Below, piece after piece: positions 17,794 through 26,850 of a stretch of 64,000 bases of DNA. Both the position numbers and the translations under genes were made by a program. The notes below the pieces were generated by a model. It ran no database searches, was not told the origin of the DNA, and saw nothing but the letters and a program-made list of their open reading frames with translations. Positions within the stretch are counted from its first letter, which is position 1. The number at the start of each line of letters is the position of its first letter. Source of the DNA: Nocardia goodfellowii (GTDB lineage Bacteria; Actinomycetota; Actinomycetes; Mycobacteriales; Mycobacteriaceae); assembly GCF_017875645.1 (NCBI RefSeq), contig NZ_JAGGMR010000001.1, forward strand, positions 2,852,001 through 2,916,000, in the 5' to 3' direction.

Positions 17794-19293
17794 TCAACTG
17801 GCAGGTTGCAGAGCGGTCCGCTCGTCCTCAAGCCATGTTGTCAGGCGTGGCCACGTCAGCATAAGGTCGTGACTCAAATACACCTCGTCGTCGGCCATGG
17901 TGATCAGCCTCGCGCGAAGTAGGATCTTTAGTGTGACAGTGGCGGCCGCCGTGCTGCCCAGGATCTGCCCGAGCTGACCACAGGGGAAGCGCCGACGCGC
18001 ATCGTCCGAATCCGCTCGGATCGACACCAGGTTTAAAATCAGCCGTTTGGCGCAGTGCTGCTGGGCGGACGAAAGATCGCTCCAGCAGGCATCCGCCGCT
18101 TGGTGCAACACACCTTCGATTCCACCGATGCGACGGAAGCCCGCGATCGTCAATCGCAAGCCTTCTCGCTGCGGCCACATCGCATCCATCGTCATCGAGA
18201 TCAGGGCGACGTCGCTGTTTTGATGGCGGCCGCTGAGTCGACGAACCCGACTACCGAGTATTAGCGTCAGAAGCACCTCCTCGAGCCCGGACTCGACCTT
18301 CACCCCCACCTGGCGCGGTGGTTCGCTGATGACGCTCCGTAGCTCGTCGGAATCCATAGGCTCGAGGGCATAGCTGCGGTGGGCAAGCGCGTCAGCAAGA
18401 ATCGGATAACTCGCGCATGCCGTCCTGCAATCAGAACTGACGGAGATCAATACGACCGCAACTTCAGTCAAGTTCACCAGTAGTCGGAGCATGGTCTCGC
18501 GTGTTTCGTCCGTGAGCAGGGGAGAAAAGAACACTTCGAATCCGTCGATAATCAACAGTCGCCGATCGCCGGCTGATGAGTCAGTATCTGATGCGGGCGT
18601 GTTCGCGCGGCTCAACGCTGACCACGGACTGACAGTATCGCTCACGGACTGCACCGGATCGAGGCCCAAACAGACTGATAGCACCGTCCATTCGCGCCCG
18701 CGCGATGATTCGAGGGCCGGTGCCAAACCCGCTTCTAGCAGGGAAGTCTTGCCGCTACCTGTAGCTCCGACCAACCCGATGAGTCGTTCCACACCAACAG
18801 CGGTAGAGGACTTGTGAACCAGTGCAACCAAATCTCCTATGGCACGTGATCTTCCGGCGAAGAACGGCGCGTCTTTGCGGGAGTACGGGGCAGTGCCACG
18901 GAATGGGCAGCTGGCAGTTGCTGGGAGGCGACTCGCCTTAGGCGGTTGAGCCTGTGTCCAAAGGTCCTTCCAAGCTTTGAGGCTCAGAGATGTAGTGTCG
19001 CTCGTTTCTGATCGACGCCGAGCGCGTTCGATCAGAACCAGCAACACCGGAAGCAGCACCTCATATCGCGAAGGCACGTTCCGGCCGCTCTTCCAGTCGC
19101 TGATCCGCTGAGCCGATGCCGCAGGTTGCACACCCTGCGCTGGTTGTGTGCGCTTATGGGCCAGCGCGGAGAGGGCTCTAAGAGGCGGACTACCAGCGGC
19201 TACATACAGTACGACGAAGCGTCTTTGGAATTCCCCGCGTGGTGCATGCTCAGAGTTGAGCGGTGTGTGTTGGTAGGCAACCTTCGTGATCAT
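17794..19293 (-). CDS. nSTAND-type NTPase with N-terminal HTH-like region
   Basis: 499 residues. The N-terminal about 100 residues resemble the helix-turn-helix region found in actinobacterial nSTAND regulators (AASAQRISDWKSGRNVPSRY). A P-loop NTPase follows, with Walker A GATGSGKTSLLEAGL at about 174-188 and Walker B RRLLIIDGFEVFF near 245. The closest arrangement I know is nSTAND1 proteins that continue into WD40 or TPR sensor repeats; this protein stops after the winged-helix-like segment (YLSHDLMLTWPRLTTWLEDE) with no repeats. It may be a signalling or defence switch lacking its sensor, or a truncated copy. ATG 19293 is preceded by GGGGGA. Confidence 0.65.
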   Translation of the reverse strand: MITKVAYQHTPLNSEHAPRGEFQRRFVVLYVAAGSPPLRALSALAHKRTQPAQGVQPAASAQRISDWKSGRNVPSRYEVLLPVLLVLIERARRRSETSDTTSLSLKAWKDLWTQAQPPKASRLPATASCPFRGTAPYSRKDAPFFAGRSRAIGDLVALVHKSSTAVGVERLIGLVGATGSGKTSLLEAGLAPALESSRGREWTVLSVCLGLDPVQSVSDTVSPWSALSRANTPASDTDSSAGDRRLLIIDGFEVFFSPLLTDETRETMLRLLVNLTEVAVVLISVSSDCRTACASYPILADALAHRSYALEPMDSDELRSVISEPPRQVGVKVESGLEEVLLTLILGSRVRRLSGRHQNSDVALISMTMDAMWPQREGLRLTIAGFRRIGGIEGVLHQAADACWSDLSSAQQHCAKRLILNLVSIRADSDDARRRFPCGQLGQILGSTAAATVTLKILLRARLITMADDEVYLSHDLMLTWPRLTTWLEDERTALQPAS

Positions 19294-20431
19294 CCATCCC
19301 CCGAGCGATCGAGCTAAATTACATGCAATTCTGGGGACGATCTCTACCGTCCTCTACAGATTCGACGCAGCGGTCATCTGTTTGGTTCCCGTACAGCACA
19401 ACCGATTTCGTGGATGAGCGTTCGAGGTCGTGACCAGGACGCGGTGGACACCAAGAAGTCGGCCTAGCGACTGCTGGAGCACGCCAATGAACAGGTACAT
19501 CGGCGTGGTCGAGTCGGGCGGGTTCGCAACCGGCCGGCCGAAACTGTCCTCGAACCCGTGCTGGCAGCGGAGCGAACCGAGCACATCGGCAGTGAGATAC
19601 GCGATACTGGCAGACAATGACTTGCCCACTCCCGCAACAGGACTCGGGCTAGAAGCTGACTGTGTCACCTCCACCAGAGCCGGTCACTACGAGAGACGCC
19701 GAACACTGGCCCTCGTTCGGAACCATCGGGACGCAGTGAGTGGCGATCCCCGCGGGGAATCCGAAATCTGCACGACCAGCGCCGCGACGGCGCCGGTCGG
19801 CGGCTCCGGCAACCCATGAACCGACCGCTGCAGAGTACTCCAGCTGCCGACAACCTTATGCGGCTTGCCAGCCTCCCCGGCGCGCTGTTGACCTCCTGTG
19901 TTCACACGGAAAAAATTGGTGCGCAGAAACTTCAGTGGGGGGCGGCCATCTTGTCCAGCACCTTCACCACTGCGATCTGCAACACCTGATCGTTTCGGGC
20001 TTTGACCAGAGCCAACCCTAGTGCCCTGTGTTGTAACTCGCCGTTGAGCAAGCCCGTCATCCGGATTACCCCACCCCGGGGACTCGAACGCCGTCAGCAA
20101 TAGTGCGGCGCGCCTACGCTCGGCGCCGGCAAGGTCCGACCTTGGCCACCAAATCCAGCCCGCGGAGCCCGGTGGCAACTGCTGAACCGCCACGGCACCG
20201 CGCCCACCCCCCTGAGGTTTGCGTAGGAGGCCGATACGAGGTCTCGTCGGCTATGTGTACGGGATCGAGATCAGTCCGGTCCGGACAGCAATTTAGCGCC
20301 ATCATCCTCGGGTTATCGAACGACAGAGTTGCCTTGGGATGGCGAACACTTTGACGCATGTCTAGAGTCAGGTTTGAGGTGCTGCTCGTAAGCACCCCTC
20401 GTCTACTACGGGGTCAATAGGAGGGGGTTAT
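19294..20431. other. Gene-poor stretch upstream of the RiPP-like cassette
   Basis: About 1.1 kb without a firmly supported gene. A minus-strand frame 19354-19674 could encode 106 residues (including GKSLSASIAYLTADVLGSL), but it lacks a clear ribosome site and a family. A TTGACG hexamer at 20351 might be a promoter -35 element for the cassette downstream, but no convincing -10 element follows at the right distance. Confidence 0.3.
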
Positions 20432-20494
20432 TTGACGACCCGTGTCTATTTCGGACGGAACTCCTACGGCCACGTCTGCCGGGTCGTCGTTTAG
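20432..20494 (+). CDS. Possible 20-aa peptide upstream of the precursor gene
   Basis: TTG-started frame MTTRVYFGRNSYGHVCRVVV, ending at TAG 20492-20494. GGAGGGGG (20420-20427) lies 4 bases upstream of the TTG, a strong ribosome site. It ends 60 bases before the RiPP-like precursor ATG. It could be a leader peptide that couples or attenuates translation, a second peptide substrate (single Cys, several aromatic residues), or chance. Confidence 0.35.
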   Translation: MTTRVYFGRNSYGHVCRVVV

Positions 20495-20554
20495 CTTGTT
20501 GAGTAGCCGAGGATAAAGGCCTATTCGAACGATTATTGTAAGGAGGTGAACAGA

Positions 20555-20662
20555 ATGGAAATCAAGTTCAAGAAGGTCAATTTCGAGATCATTGATGATC
20601 TTGACCTCGACGACATCGTCGGCGGGGAAGAGCCGGTTGTGGCTTGCCCGCTCCAAGTTTAG
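20555..20662 (+). CDS. RiPP-like precursor peptide with double-glycine leader
   Basis: 35 residues, too short for ordinary gene callers. The leader (24 residues) is amphipathic and acidic, with FEIIDDLDLDDIVGG ending in a Gly-Gly cleavage site; the predicted core is EEPVVACPLQV, 11 residues with one Cys and two Pro. AAGGAGGTGA (20540-20549), complementary to the full anti-Shine-Dalgarno, lies 5 bases upstream of the ATG. A C39-peptidase exporter, the enzyme class that cuts after GG, is encoded two genes downstream, and a condensation-fold protein lies between. The gene call rests on the ribosome site, the leader pattern and this context. What modification the core receives is unknown. Confidence 0.82.
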   Translation: MEIKFKKVNFEIIDDLDLDDIVGGEEPVVACPLQV

Positions 20663-20750
20663 ACGGATATCCGCCATGGGGTTCCGGCGCCGAGTGCTCC
20701 GGATCCCATGGCGCTCCGATCGTCGTATAGTTATTAACCCGAGGATCTCT

Positions 20751-21968
20751 ATGAAATTTCCCGTTCTTGCTGGGCAAGCTGACTTGCTCTTATGGCAGGA
20801 AACTTCGGGGCATTCCCCTAGTCCCCTCGGTTTCATAATGAATTATCCAGATCAGGTACGGCCAGAGCATATCGTGATGGGGATAGAATCCGTCGTGCGG
20901 GGCTTTTCCGCACTCCGGCTCAAGTTCTCAGGCTCGGCGCAACTCGGCTACTTTCAGGAGATTGTTCCATTCGATCTCCATGTGCTAGATATCGAATTCC
21001 ATGACGTATGTGGAGTAAGCGCCGACAAGCAATCTCGATACATTAATAGCATTCTCTATCGAGATACTGTTGAGTGGGACTGGGATCGTCGTGGAATGTA
21101 TCGGTTTGTAGTGGTTAAGGTTTCGGAACAGAAATATCGACTCGTGATTTCCCTCCAACAGATGGCTGTCGACCGGGAATCAATCATCCTGGTTATCAAT
21201 TCGCTTCGATCGACTGTCCTCGACGCTGCCAATGGCGACGTTCCGGTAGTGCCTGAAGATCGATACGAATCTGTCGTCGCGGGAGCGCGATTGACATCCA
21301 GAGTTGGGGCAGCAGCAAAACTGTATTGGCAACGTGAATTTGATCTACCCGCCGATGCATTCAACGACAATTCTGATATTCCTGCTGCGCGTCTACGAAC
21401 GCACATTGTTGCCATTGAAGGTGCGGCGTATATAAATCTGAAGCAAACAGTAGCGGCCGGGTCCTGGGGGCCGGCGGCATTGTTCCTGGACCGCTTGGCT
21501 ACCGTATGGCAGAGGTATCGACCTCGTGCAACTCTGGTTGATGCCGTCTGCACCTTTCGATCGGCCGAGCTAGCAAACCAAGTCGGAATGTTCTCCACCA
21601 TCCGTCCTATTGTTATGGACCTTGGCGGAAATTCGTGGCATGACAGAATCGCTGGTCAACTCATCCGAGCGTCCGCATATCAGCAGTTCGATAGCAGCGA
21701 GCTACGGAGCATAGAGCAGCGATCGGCCGTCCCTCAACGCCCATTTCCAGTATTCAATTATATCGGCGCTGTCGGAACGGGCCCAAAGAGCGAAAAATTC
21801 GATGTTGTGTCCACAACAAGGTTCAGTCCATCGAATACCATGGCTAGGCCGATATTAGTGAAGATTCGCGATATTGGTGATGCTTTCGCCATCACCGTGC
21901 AGACCAATTATGCGAAATTCTCGGCTGAAGAATCGCAAAACATCGTCGGCGAGTTGATCGGGCAATGA
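20751..21968 (+). CDS. Stand-alone condensation-domain-like acyltransferase
   Basis: 405 residues with the fold pattern of NRPS condensation domains (chloramphenicol acetyltransferase-like). The usual HHxxxDG catalytic motif is replaced by QQMAVDR at about 136-142, so the general-base His is absent. Later motifs are recognisable (GMFSTIRPIVMDL, comparable to the condensation-domain floor loop, and FPVFNYIGAVG). ATG 20751 follows GAGGA at 8 nt; the longer frame from 20592 would overlap the precursor gene. It lies 88 bases after the precursor and overlaps the exporter by ATGA. It might join an acyl or amino group to the peptide, or act as a binding partner. Confidence 0.72.
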   Translation: MKFPVLAGQADLLLWQETSGHSPSPLGFIMNYPDQVRPEHIVMGIESVVRGFSALRLKFSGSAQLGYFQEIVPFDLHVLDIEFHDVCGVSADKQSRYINSILYRDTVEWDWDRRGMYRFVVVKVSEQKYRLVISLQQMAVDRESIILVINSLRSTVLDAANGDVPVVPEDRYESVVAGARLTSRVGAAAKLYWQREFDLPADAFNDNSDIPAARLRTHIVAIEGAAYINLKQTVAAGSWGPAALFLDRLATVWQRYRPRATLVDAVCTFRSAELANQVGMFSTIRPIVMDLGGNSWHDRIAGQLIRASAYQQFDSSELRSIEQRSAVPQRPFPVFNYIGAVGTGPKSEKFDVVSTTRFSPSNTMARPILVKIRDIGDAFAITVQTNYAKFSAEESQNIVGELIGQ

Positions 21969-24244
21969 CATTTACGGAGAGCGTTGATCGACGCTCGATT
22001 TCTGACCGCTTTCGGAAGAATTCGATCGATCGATACGGTCGATCGGGAATATTCGGTACAGTAGCGTTCCTCGCTGGCCGTGACCCCAATGGCCGTGGCT
22101 CCTGGTTCGGAGATTCCGCTGTTGTGCCGTATTACCCACAGGTGACTGCGGCGGATTGTGGTCCTGCATGCTTGCGCATGGTCCTTGCCAGTAGGGGTAT
22201 TCATGTATCTTCCGAGAAACTCCGGGAAGAATTGAGTAGCAGCCGGAACGGGGTTTCCGCGTCTGCTCTGCTCGAACTCGGTCGGCGCCATGGGTTGAAC
22301 GGTCGCGGAGTGCGAACGAATTTGCCGGGGCTGGCGCACCTAACATCCGGATCAATACTGTTTTGGCGGTTGAGCCACTTTGTTGTTTTGGAAAAGGCCA
22401 CCCGGTCACATATTGTGATCGTTGATCCGGCTGTCGGGCGGAGAAATGTCAGTTGGGATGAAGCGGATATCGATTTTACTGGCGTGGCTTTGGAATTCTC
22501 CGGCGAGGTTGCTATCGACTGCCATGATTCTGAAAATGCGAACCAGAACGAGGCAATCGAAATTGCGAAGTCATTTTTGCCTCGATCGGTGAAGTGGATG
22601 GGCATACTGACCACCTCAGGCATGCTCCTTCTCTACGGTCTGATATTCCCACTTCTGCTCGGAAATATAGTCACCAAAGGCGCTGACGCCGCGCGATCCA
22701 CTGCGTCGGAGCATCTACTACTAGCTGCGGCACTGCTCTGCGGCATTATTTCATTCGGGCTGCTCAATTTCGTCCGATCACGGCTTATCGTCTCGATCCA
22801 AAGCCTTCTGGAAGAGCGTGCCGGACACCTACTCATGGCCCACCTCAACAGGCTACCGATAGACTTTTTTGCCGCGCGTCATCCAGGTGATTTGGTCCAA
22901 AGGGTGAGGTCGGTGGCGCGACTGAAATTGGTTATATCGGCAACTACCGTTAGCGCATTATTCGACACGATATTAGTTGTTGGGTATGTTGTCGTGATTG
23001 GTTATTGGGAGCTCTGGCTGTCGCTCGTGGTGGTTGGTTGCATTGTCGGATTTCTGCTGATTACGGCATTGTCGTGGCGCAGGCAGCGGCAGTTATCATC
23101 TGATGTTCTGGAGGCGCGAACAAAATCGTCCGGTGAGCTCAGCGAGATCCTGGCCAATATGACGACCGTAAAAGCGTTGGGCGCTGAAAACATCGTGCAG
23201 GTTCGCTGGCTGAACTTGTTCGCCAACGAACTGACAGCCGGCACACGGCAGCGGCGCCATGCCGCAACGATCTCGTCGCTTGTGGTGACGCTTCAGTTCG
23301 CCGCGCCGCTATTGGTGCTTCTCGTCGCTGTGTCGCTTACTGCGAACGGAAGTGCGGGTTTGTCCGCTGCGGTCTCATTGGGGGTGCTGAGCTCTGGGCT
23401 GTTCTTCTCGATGTCGAACCTCTCGCAGGTATCGACGACGTTCGCTGAGCTCACTCCAGATCTGCGCCGAATGAACGATATCCTGACAAGTTCAACTGAG
23501 CGACGTGGAATCTTCGACGTAGCGCAGGCAAGCCGACCGCCGATCGTTCGTCTGGAAAATGTTTCATATACCTATGCCGGTGCAACGACGGCATCTGTGT
23601 GCGCGGCAACAGCCGAAGTTCCATCAGGTGGGTTGCTGGCGGTTCTCGGTGCATCCGGCTCCGGGAAGTCTACGTTGGGAATGTTGCTAGGTGGTTTGTT
23701 GATACCGAGATCGGGCCGGATATTAATTGACGGCGTAGATCTGACTGACCTCGATCCGGTCCAATATCGCAAACGCATCGGTTACATCGACCAAAGCAGC
23801 ACATTGATGTCAGGAAGCATTATCGACAATATTAGATTCGCCTGCCCTGAAGCTTCCCTTGACGAAATACGGGAAGCAGCACGCCTGGCAGAAATCGATG
23901 ATTTTATCTGCGCTCTGCCAATGAAGTATGAGACTGTGCTGGGGGCCGGCGGCGCGGGTGTGTCCGGTGGGCAGCGCCAGCGCATAGTTTTGGCGAGAGC
24001 GCTGGTAAAGGCACCGTCCCTACTGATCTTGGATGAATCAACGAGCGCGGTTGATCCAGATACGGAGAGCAAGATTCTCCGCAACATTCAGACTCTAGGA
24101 GTCACGACCATTGTGCTCGGCCACAGGGCAGCGTTGGCAGTCGGAGCATCCGGGATCCTGACGATGACGAAAGGTATCGGGGAATTCAAGAACGTCCCCG
24201 CTAGCTCTTCGCCCCTAGATGAGAGGGTTAGGACGAACTCGTGA
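21965..24244 (+). CDS. C39-peptidase bacteriocin/RiPP ABC exporter
   Basis: 759 residues in the PCAT arrangement: N-terminal C39 Cys protease, six-helix exporter domain, C-terminal ATPase. Protease residues are all present: oxyanion Gln59, Cys65 in ADCGPACL, His138 in LSHFVVLEK, Asp154 in VDPAVGRR. The ATPase has Walker A GASGSGKST, signature VSGGQRQR, Walker B LLILDESTSAVD and the H-loop His in GHRAAL. It should cut leaders after double glycine and export the core, fitting the GG leader at 20555. It starts by ATGA overlap with the condensation-like gene. Base composition here is visibly less GC-rich than in the PKS region, suggesting transfer. Confidence 0.93.
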   Translation: MTFTESVDRRSISDRFRKNSIDRYGRSGIFGTVAFLAGRDPNGRGSWFGDSAVVPYYPQVTAADCGPACLRMVLASRGIHVSSEKLREELSSSRNGVSASALLELGRRHGLNGRGVRTNLPGLAHLTSGSILFWRLSHFVVLEKATRSHIVIVDPAVGRRNVSWDEADIDFTGVALEFSGEVAIDCHDSENANQNEAIEIAKSFLPRSVKWMGILTTSGMLLLYGLIFPLLLGNIVTKGADAARSTASEHLLLAAALLCGIISFGLLNFVRSRLIVSIQSLLEERAGHLLMAHLNRLPIDFFAARHPGDLVQRVRSVARLKLVISATTVSALFDTILVVGYVVVIGYWELWLSLVVVGCIVGFLLITALSWRRQRQLSSDVLEARTKSSGELSEILANMTTVKALGAENIVQVRWLNLFANELTAGTRQRRHAATISSLVVTLQFAAPLLVLLVAVSLTANGSAGLSAAVSLGVLSSGLFFSMSNLSQVSTTFAELTPDLRRMNDILTSSTERRGIFDVAQASRPPIVRLENVSYTYAGATTASVCAATAEVPSGGLLAVLGASGSGKSTLGMLLGGLLIPRSGRILIDGVDLTDLDPVQYRKRIGYIDQSSTLMSGSIIDNIRFACPEASLDEIREAARLAEIDDFICALPMKYETVLGAGGAGVSGGQRQRIVLARALVKAPSLLILDESTSAVDPDTESKILRNIQTLGVTTIVLGHRAALAVGASGILTMTKGIGEFKNVPASSSPLDERVRTNS

Positions 24245-25101
24245 CCTATGAACAATGCCGGACTTCGAACATGCCTATGGGTACTCATCGTGGCGAGCCG
24301 GTCTCGCCCTACTCCTATCGGGTTCTGGGTGCCTTGGAAGTGCGACGGTTCGGCAGGCGGGTCGACGTCCCCAAAGGGAATACCCTGAACGTTCTAGCAG
24401 CGCTGTTGTTGAACGCAAACGCGGTGGTGAGCAGCGACACATTGATTGAACGAATTTGGGGAGACGATCCACCCAAAACGGTGAAGGCGATACTGCAGAA
24501 TTCTATTTCGCGCCTTCGGTCGCTGAGTAGCCCGGCCCACAGTTCCAGAGCAGTGCCAATGCCCGTCGTAACAGAACCGCACGGCTACTCGATCCGTGTC
24601 CAGGACGGTACGCTCGATATACACAGGTTTGACCATATGGTATCCGCGGCTGAGGCTGCCCGCACAGAAGGGCGAACAGGGGACGCTGCAAATCTGCTAT
24701 ATCGGGCGTTGTCAAGCTGGAAAAATAATCCGCTGTCTGACGTCACGGCGGCTGGCTTGCAACGCATCGAGATTCGGCAACTCAATGAGCGCCGCGTCGG
24801 TGTGCTGGACCGTTGGGCAGATCTCGAGCTCGACTCCGGACATTCAGACAAAGTCATTCCTGAGCTGCGCGCTGCCATTGCGGCGTATCCCACAGCAGAG
24901 CGCCTTCGCTACCAGCTTGTTCGTGCCTTGGCCGATAATCAGCAGCTCGGGGAGGCAAGCCAGCTCTTGCGAGAAACAGAAATTATGTTGCGCGAACGGT
25001 ATGGCCTTGAAGCGCGACCAGTACTGGAGCGTTGGTGGAGGCAACTCGTTATAGGAGCCTCCGCCGAAGGCGTACATTGGCCGCAGATCGTCAATACCTG
25101 A
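24241..25101 (+). CDS. SARP-family transcriptional activator
   Basis: 286 residues: OmpR-type winged helix (VLGALEVRRFGRRVDVPKG to the DNA-contacting ILQNSISRLRS) at about 25-120, then a bacterial transcriptional activation (BTAD) domain to the end (EIRQLNERRVGVLDRWADLE; LRYQLVRALADNQQLGEASQ). SARPs are cluster-situated activators that bind direct repeats near -35 elements. GTG 24241 overlaps the exporter stop (GTGA). No NTPase domain, so this is the small SARP class. It lies between the peptide cassette and the large cluster and could control either or both. Confidence 0.9.
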   Translation: MTYEQCRTSNMPMGTHRGEPVSPYSYRVLGALEVRRFGRRVDVPKGNTLNVLAALLLNANAVVSSDTLIERIWGDDPPKTVKAILQNSISRLRSLSSPAHSSRAVPMPVVTEPHGYSIRVQDGTLDIHRFDHMVSAAEAARTEGRTGDAANLLYRALSSWKNNPLSDVTAAGLQRIEIRQLNERRVGVLDRWADLELDSGHSDKVIPELRAAIAAYPTAERLRYQLVRALADNQQLGEASQLLRETEIMLRERYGLEARPVLERWWRQLVIGASAEGVHWPQIVNT

Positions 25102-25207
25102 TAAGACGCGGTCTCCCTATGTCACGCACCCGTCAATTGGCCCCGGACTCGATCCGCTGACACGACCGATTCGATTCGCATTTTATTGAGACCAGAGAAG
25201 GCAAAGG

Positions 25208-26071
25208 ATGAACCAGTACGTTCGTGCTTTCGTGGACCAGGGATTTGTCCTTGTCCCGGGAATGCTCGACGAGTCGACGCTCGGACGCTGGCGGGCCGCG
25301 GTTGATCGGACCGCCGCGACAGTGCGGGCGGCGCCTGATGCATATGAGAGTCGGTACACCATGCGTACCGAGGAAAAGAGCGACACCTGGGGAGTCAGCC
25401 ACATCTTCGATCCGGCGTTGTACGACGCGGTTTTCTCGGAGGTCTTCGACCATCCCGCGTTGATGGGATTCGTCCATGAGGTGCTAGGGGAGCGATTGCG
25501 GTTCTGGAGTGCTCACGCACTGTGGGAGCCCACTTCGGTGAATTACGAACTCAACTGGCACAAAGACAACATGGAAACCGAACGATATGCACCGGACGGA
25601 CGGAGCACCCATGTCCAGTTCAATGTTTGCCTCACCGCCGACGACTGCTTCCGAGTGGTTCCCGGTTCACATCGGCGCCCGTTGACGGATGCGGAACGGG
25701 CTGAGGTCGACTCGAATGGTACGGGTTCACTGCCAGGTGAGGTCGTGGTTCGATCCTTGCCCGGTGACGTGCTGTTCATGAACCACCATGCACTACACCG
25801 CGGTTCGGGTGTCGCCGGCGTCGTCCGCCGTACCTTGCATATGAATTTGCAGGCCGCAGACGAGCCGACCGGCGGACACACGTCATGGCGATTCATGCGG
25901 CACGAGGGCTACCTCCAGCGGATGTCGCCCACTGTGCGCGCCCTAATGGAGAACACGGTCGCTTGGGACGACGCACATCCGCTACCGATTGCTGAGGTCG
26001 TGCGCCGACGTCGAGCCAGCCGGTACATCAAGAAACATGACGCAAGAGCTGCCGGGGGGACACAACAATGA
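25208..26071 (+). CDS. Phytanoyl-CoA dioxygenase (PhyH)-family oxygenase
   Basis: 287 residues with the Fe(II)/2-oxoglutarate jelly-roll pattern of PhyH enzymes. The metal-binding HxD is in LNWHKDNMETE and the distal His in FMNHHALHRGSG, with an Arg shortly after for 2-oxoglutarate (RRTLHMN). It likely hydroxylates a small pathway intermediate. First gene of a plus-strand operon; the 106-base gap after the SARP contains GTCACGCACCC, also found in the divergent region at 40753. AAGG precedes the ATG. The next gene starts by ATGA overlap. Confidence 0.85.
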   Translation: MNQYVRAFVDQGFVLVPGMLDESTLGRWRAAVDRTAATVRAAPDAYESRYTMRTEEKSDTWGVSHIFDPALYDAVFSEVFDHPALMGFVHEVLGERLRFWSAHALWEPTSVNYELNWHKDNMETERYAPDGRSTHVQFNVCLTADDCFRVVPGSHRRPLTDAERAEVDSNGTGSLPGEVVVRSLPGDVLFMNHHALHRGSGVAGVVRRTLHMNLQAADEPTGGHTSWRFMRHEGYLQRMSPTVRALMENTVAWDDAHPLPIAEVVRRRRASRYIKKHDARAAGGTQQ

Positions 26072-26850
26072 CCACCACTCCGCAACAGTTGCGGCGTGAC
26101 GCGATCCAGATGACCGCGCACGCCATAACCGGACATATCCCGTCGAACCTGTCGGCGATCGAGATCGTCTACACCCTTTTCCTACGTGTCTTGAAACTGG
26201 ATCCAGCACGTCCTGACTGGCCAGACCGGGATCGTTTTATCGCAAGCAAGGGTCACTGTGCGGCCGCGATCTATTTGGCGATGTCCGCCGCCGGAATCAT
26301 CGACCGGAAGCGGCTCGACGACTTCAATGTCGACGGTAGTGAGGTACCCGCAATTCTGGCTCGATACGGCCTGCCAGGGCTGGAGGCCGATTCGGGACCG
26401 CTCGGCCGAGGTCCTTCAATCGGGATCGGCATAGCCCTTTCCGCCAAGCACGACGGCAAGGACTATCGCACCTATGTGCTCGTGGGCGACGGCGAGTGCC
26501 AAGAGGGGCAGATCTGGGAGGCCGTCATGCTGGCGCCGACGCTCGGTCTTGACAACCTGATTTTGATCGTTGACGACAACCGGCTGCAGGGCTCATTCGA
26601 GACCAGCAGCGTGGTCTCTACTGACCTGGGTGACCGGTTCATTGCGTTCGGCTGGCAATGCCATCGAGTTGACGGTCACTCCGTTCCGGAATTGGAGGAT
26701 GCGTTACGGGCTCCACAAGACCGTCCGAAAGTTGTCATCGCGAACACGATCAAAGGAAAGGGGGTGTCCATGATGGAGAATCAAGCAGCATGGCATTACC
26801 GGAGACTCACCTTCGGTGAGCTGGTAGCCAGCCTGAGGGAGCTTCGATGA
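26068..26850 (+). CDS. Transketolase, N-terminal (TPP-binding) subunit
   Basis: 260 residues matching the N-terminal third of transketolase as a separate subunit. SKGHCAAAIYLAM gives the active-site His, and GDGECQEGQIWEAVM with LDNLILIVDDNRLQG is the Mg-TPP motif (GDG...N). It must pair with the C-terminal subunit next door. Split transketolases are common in secondary metabolism, moving two-carbon units to make unusual sugars or branched precursors. ATGA overlaps on both sides show translational coupling. Confidence 0.92.
   Translation: MTTTPQQLRRDAIQMTAHAITGHIPSNLSAIEIVYTLFLRVLKLDPARPDWPDRDRFIASKGHCAAAIYLAMSAAGIIDRKRLDDFNVDGSEVPAILARYGLPGLEADSGPLGRGPSIGIGIALSAKHDGKDYRTYVLVGDGECQEGQIWEAVMLAPTLGLDNLILIVDDNRLQGSFETSSVVSTDLGDRFIAFGWQCHRVDGHSVPELEDALRAPQDRPKVVIANTIKGKGVSMMENQAAWHYRRLTFGELVASLRELR

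Noticed and set aside
20351..20380. Promoter for the RiPP cassette at TTGACG 20351
   Set aside because: No TANNNT element at 16-18 bases; another candidate at 20499 (TTGAGT, then TATTCG) is equally weak.
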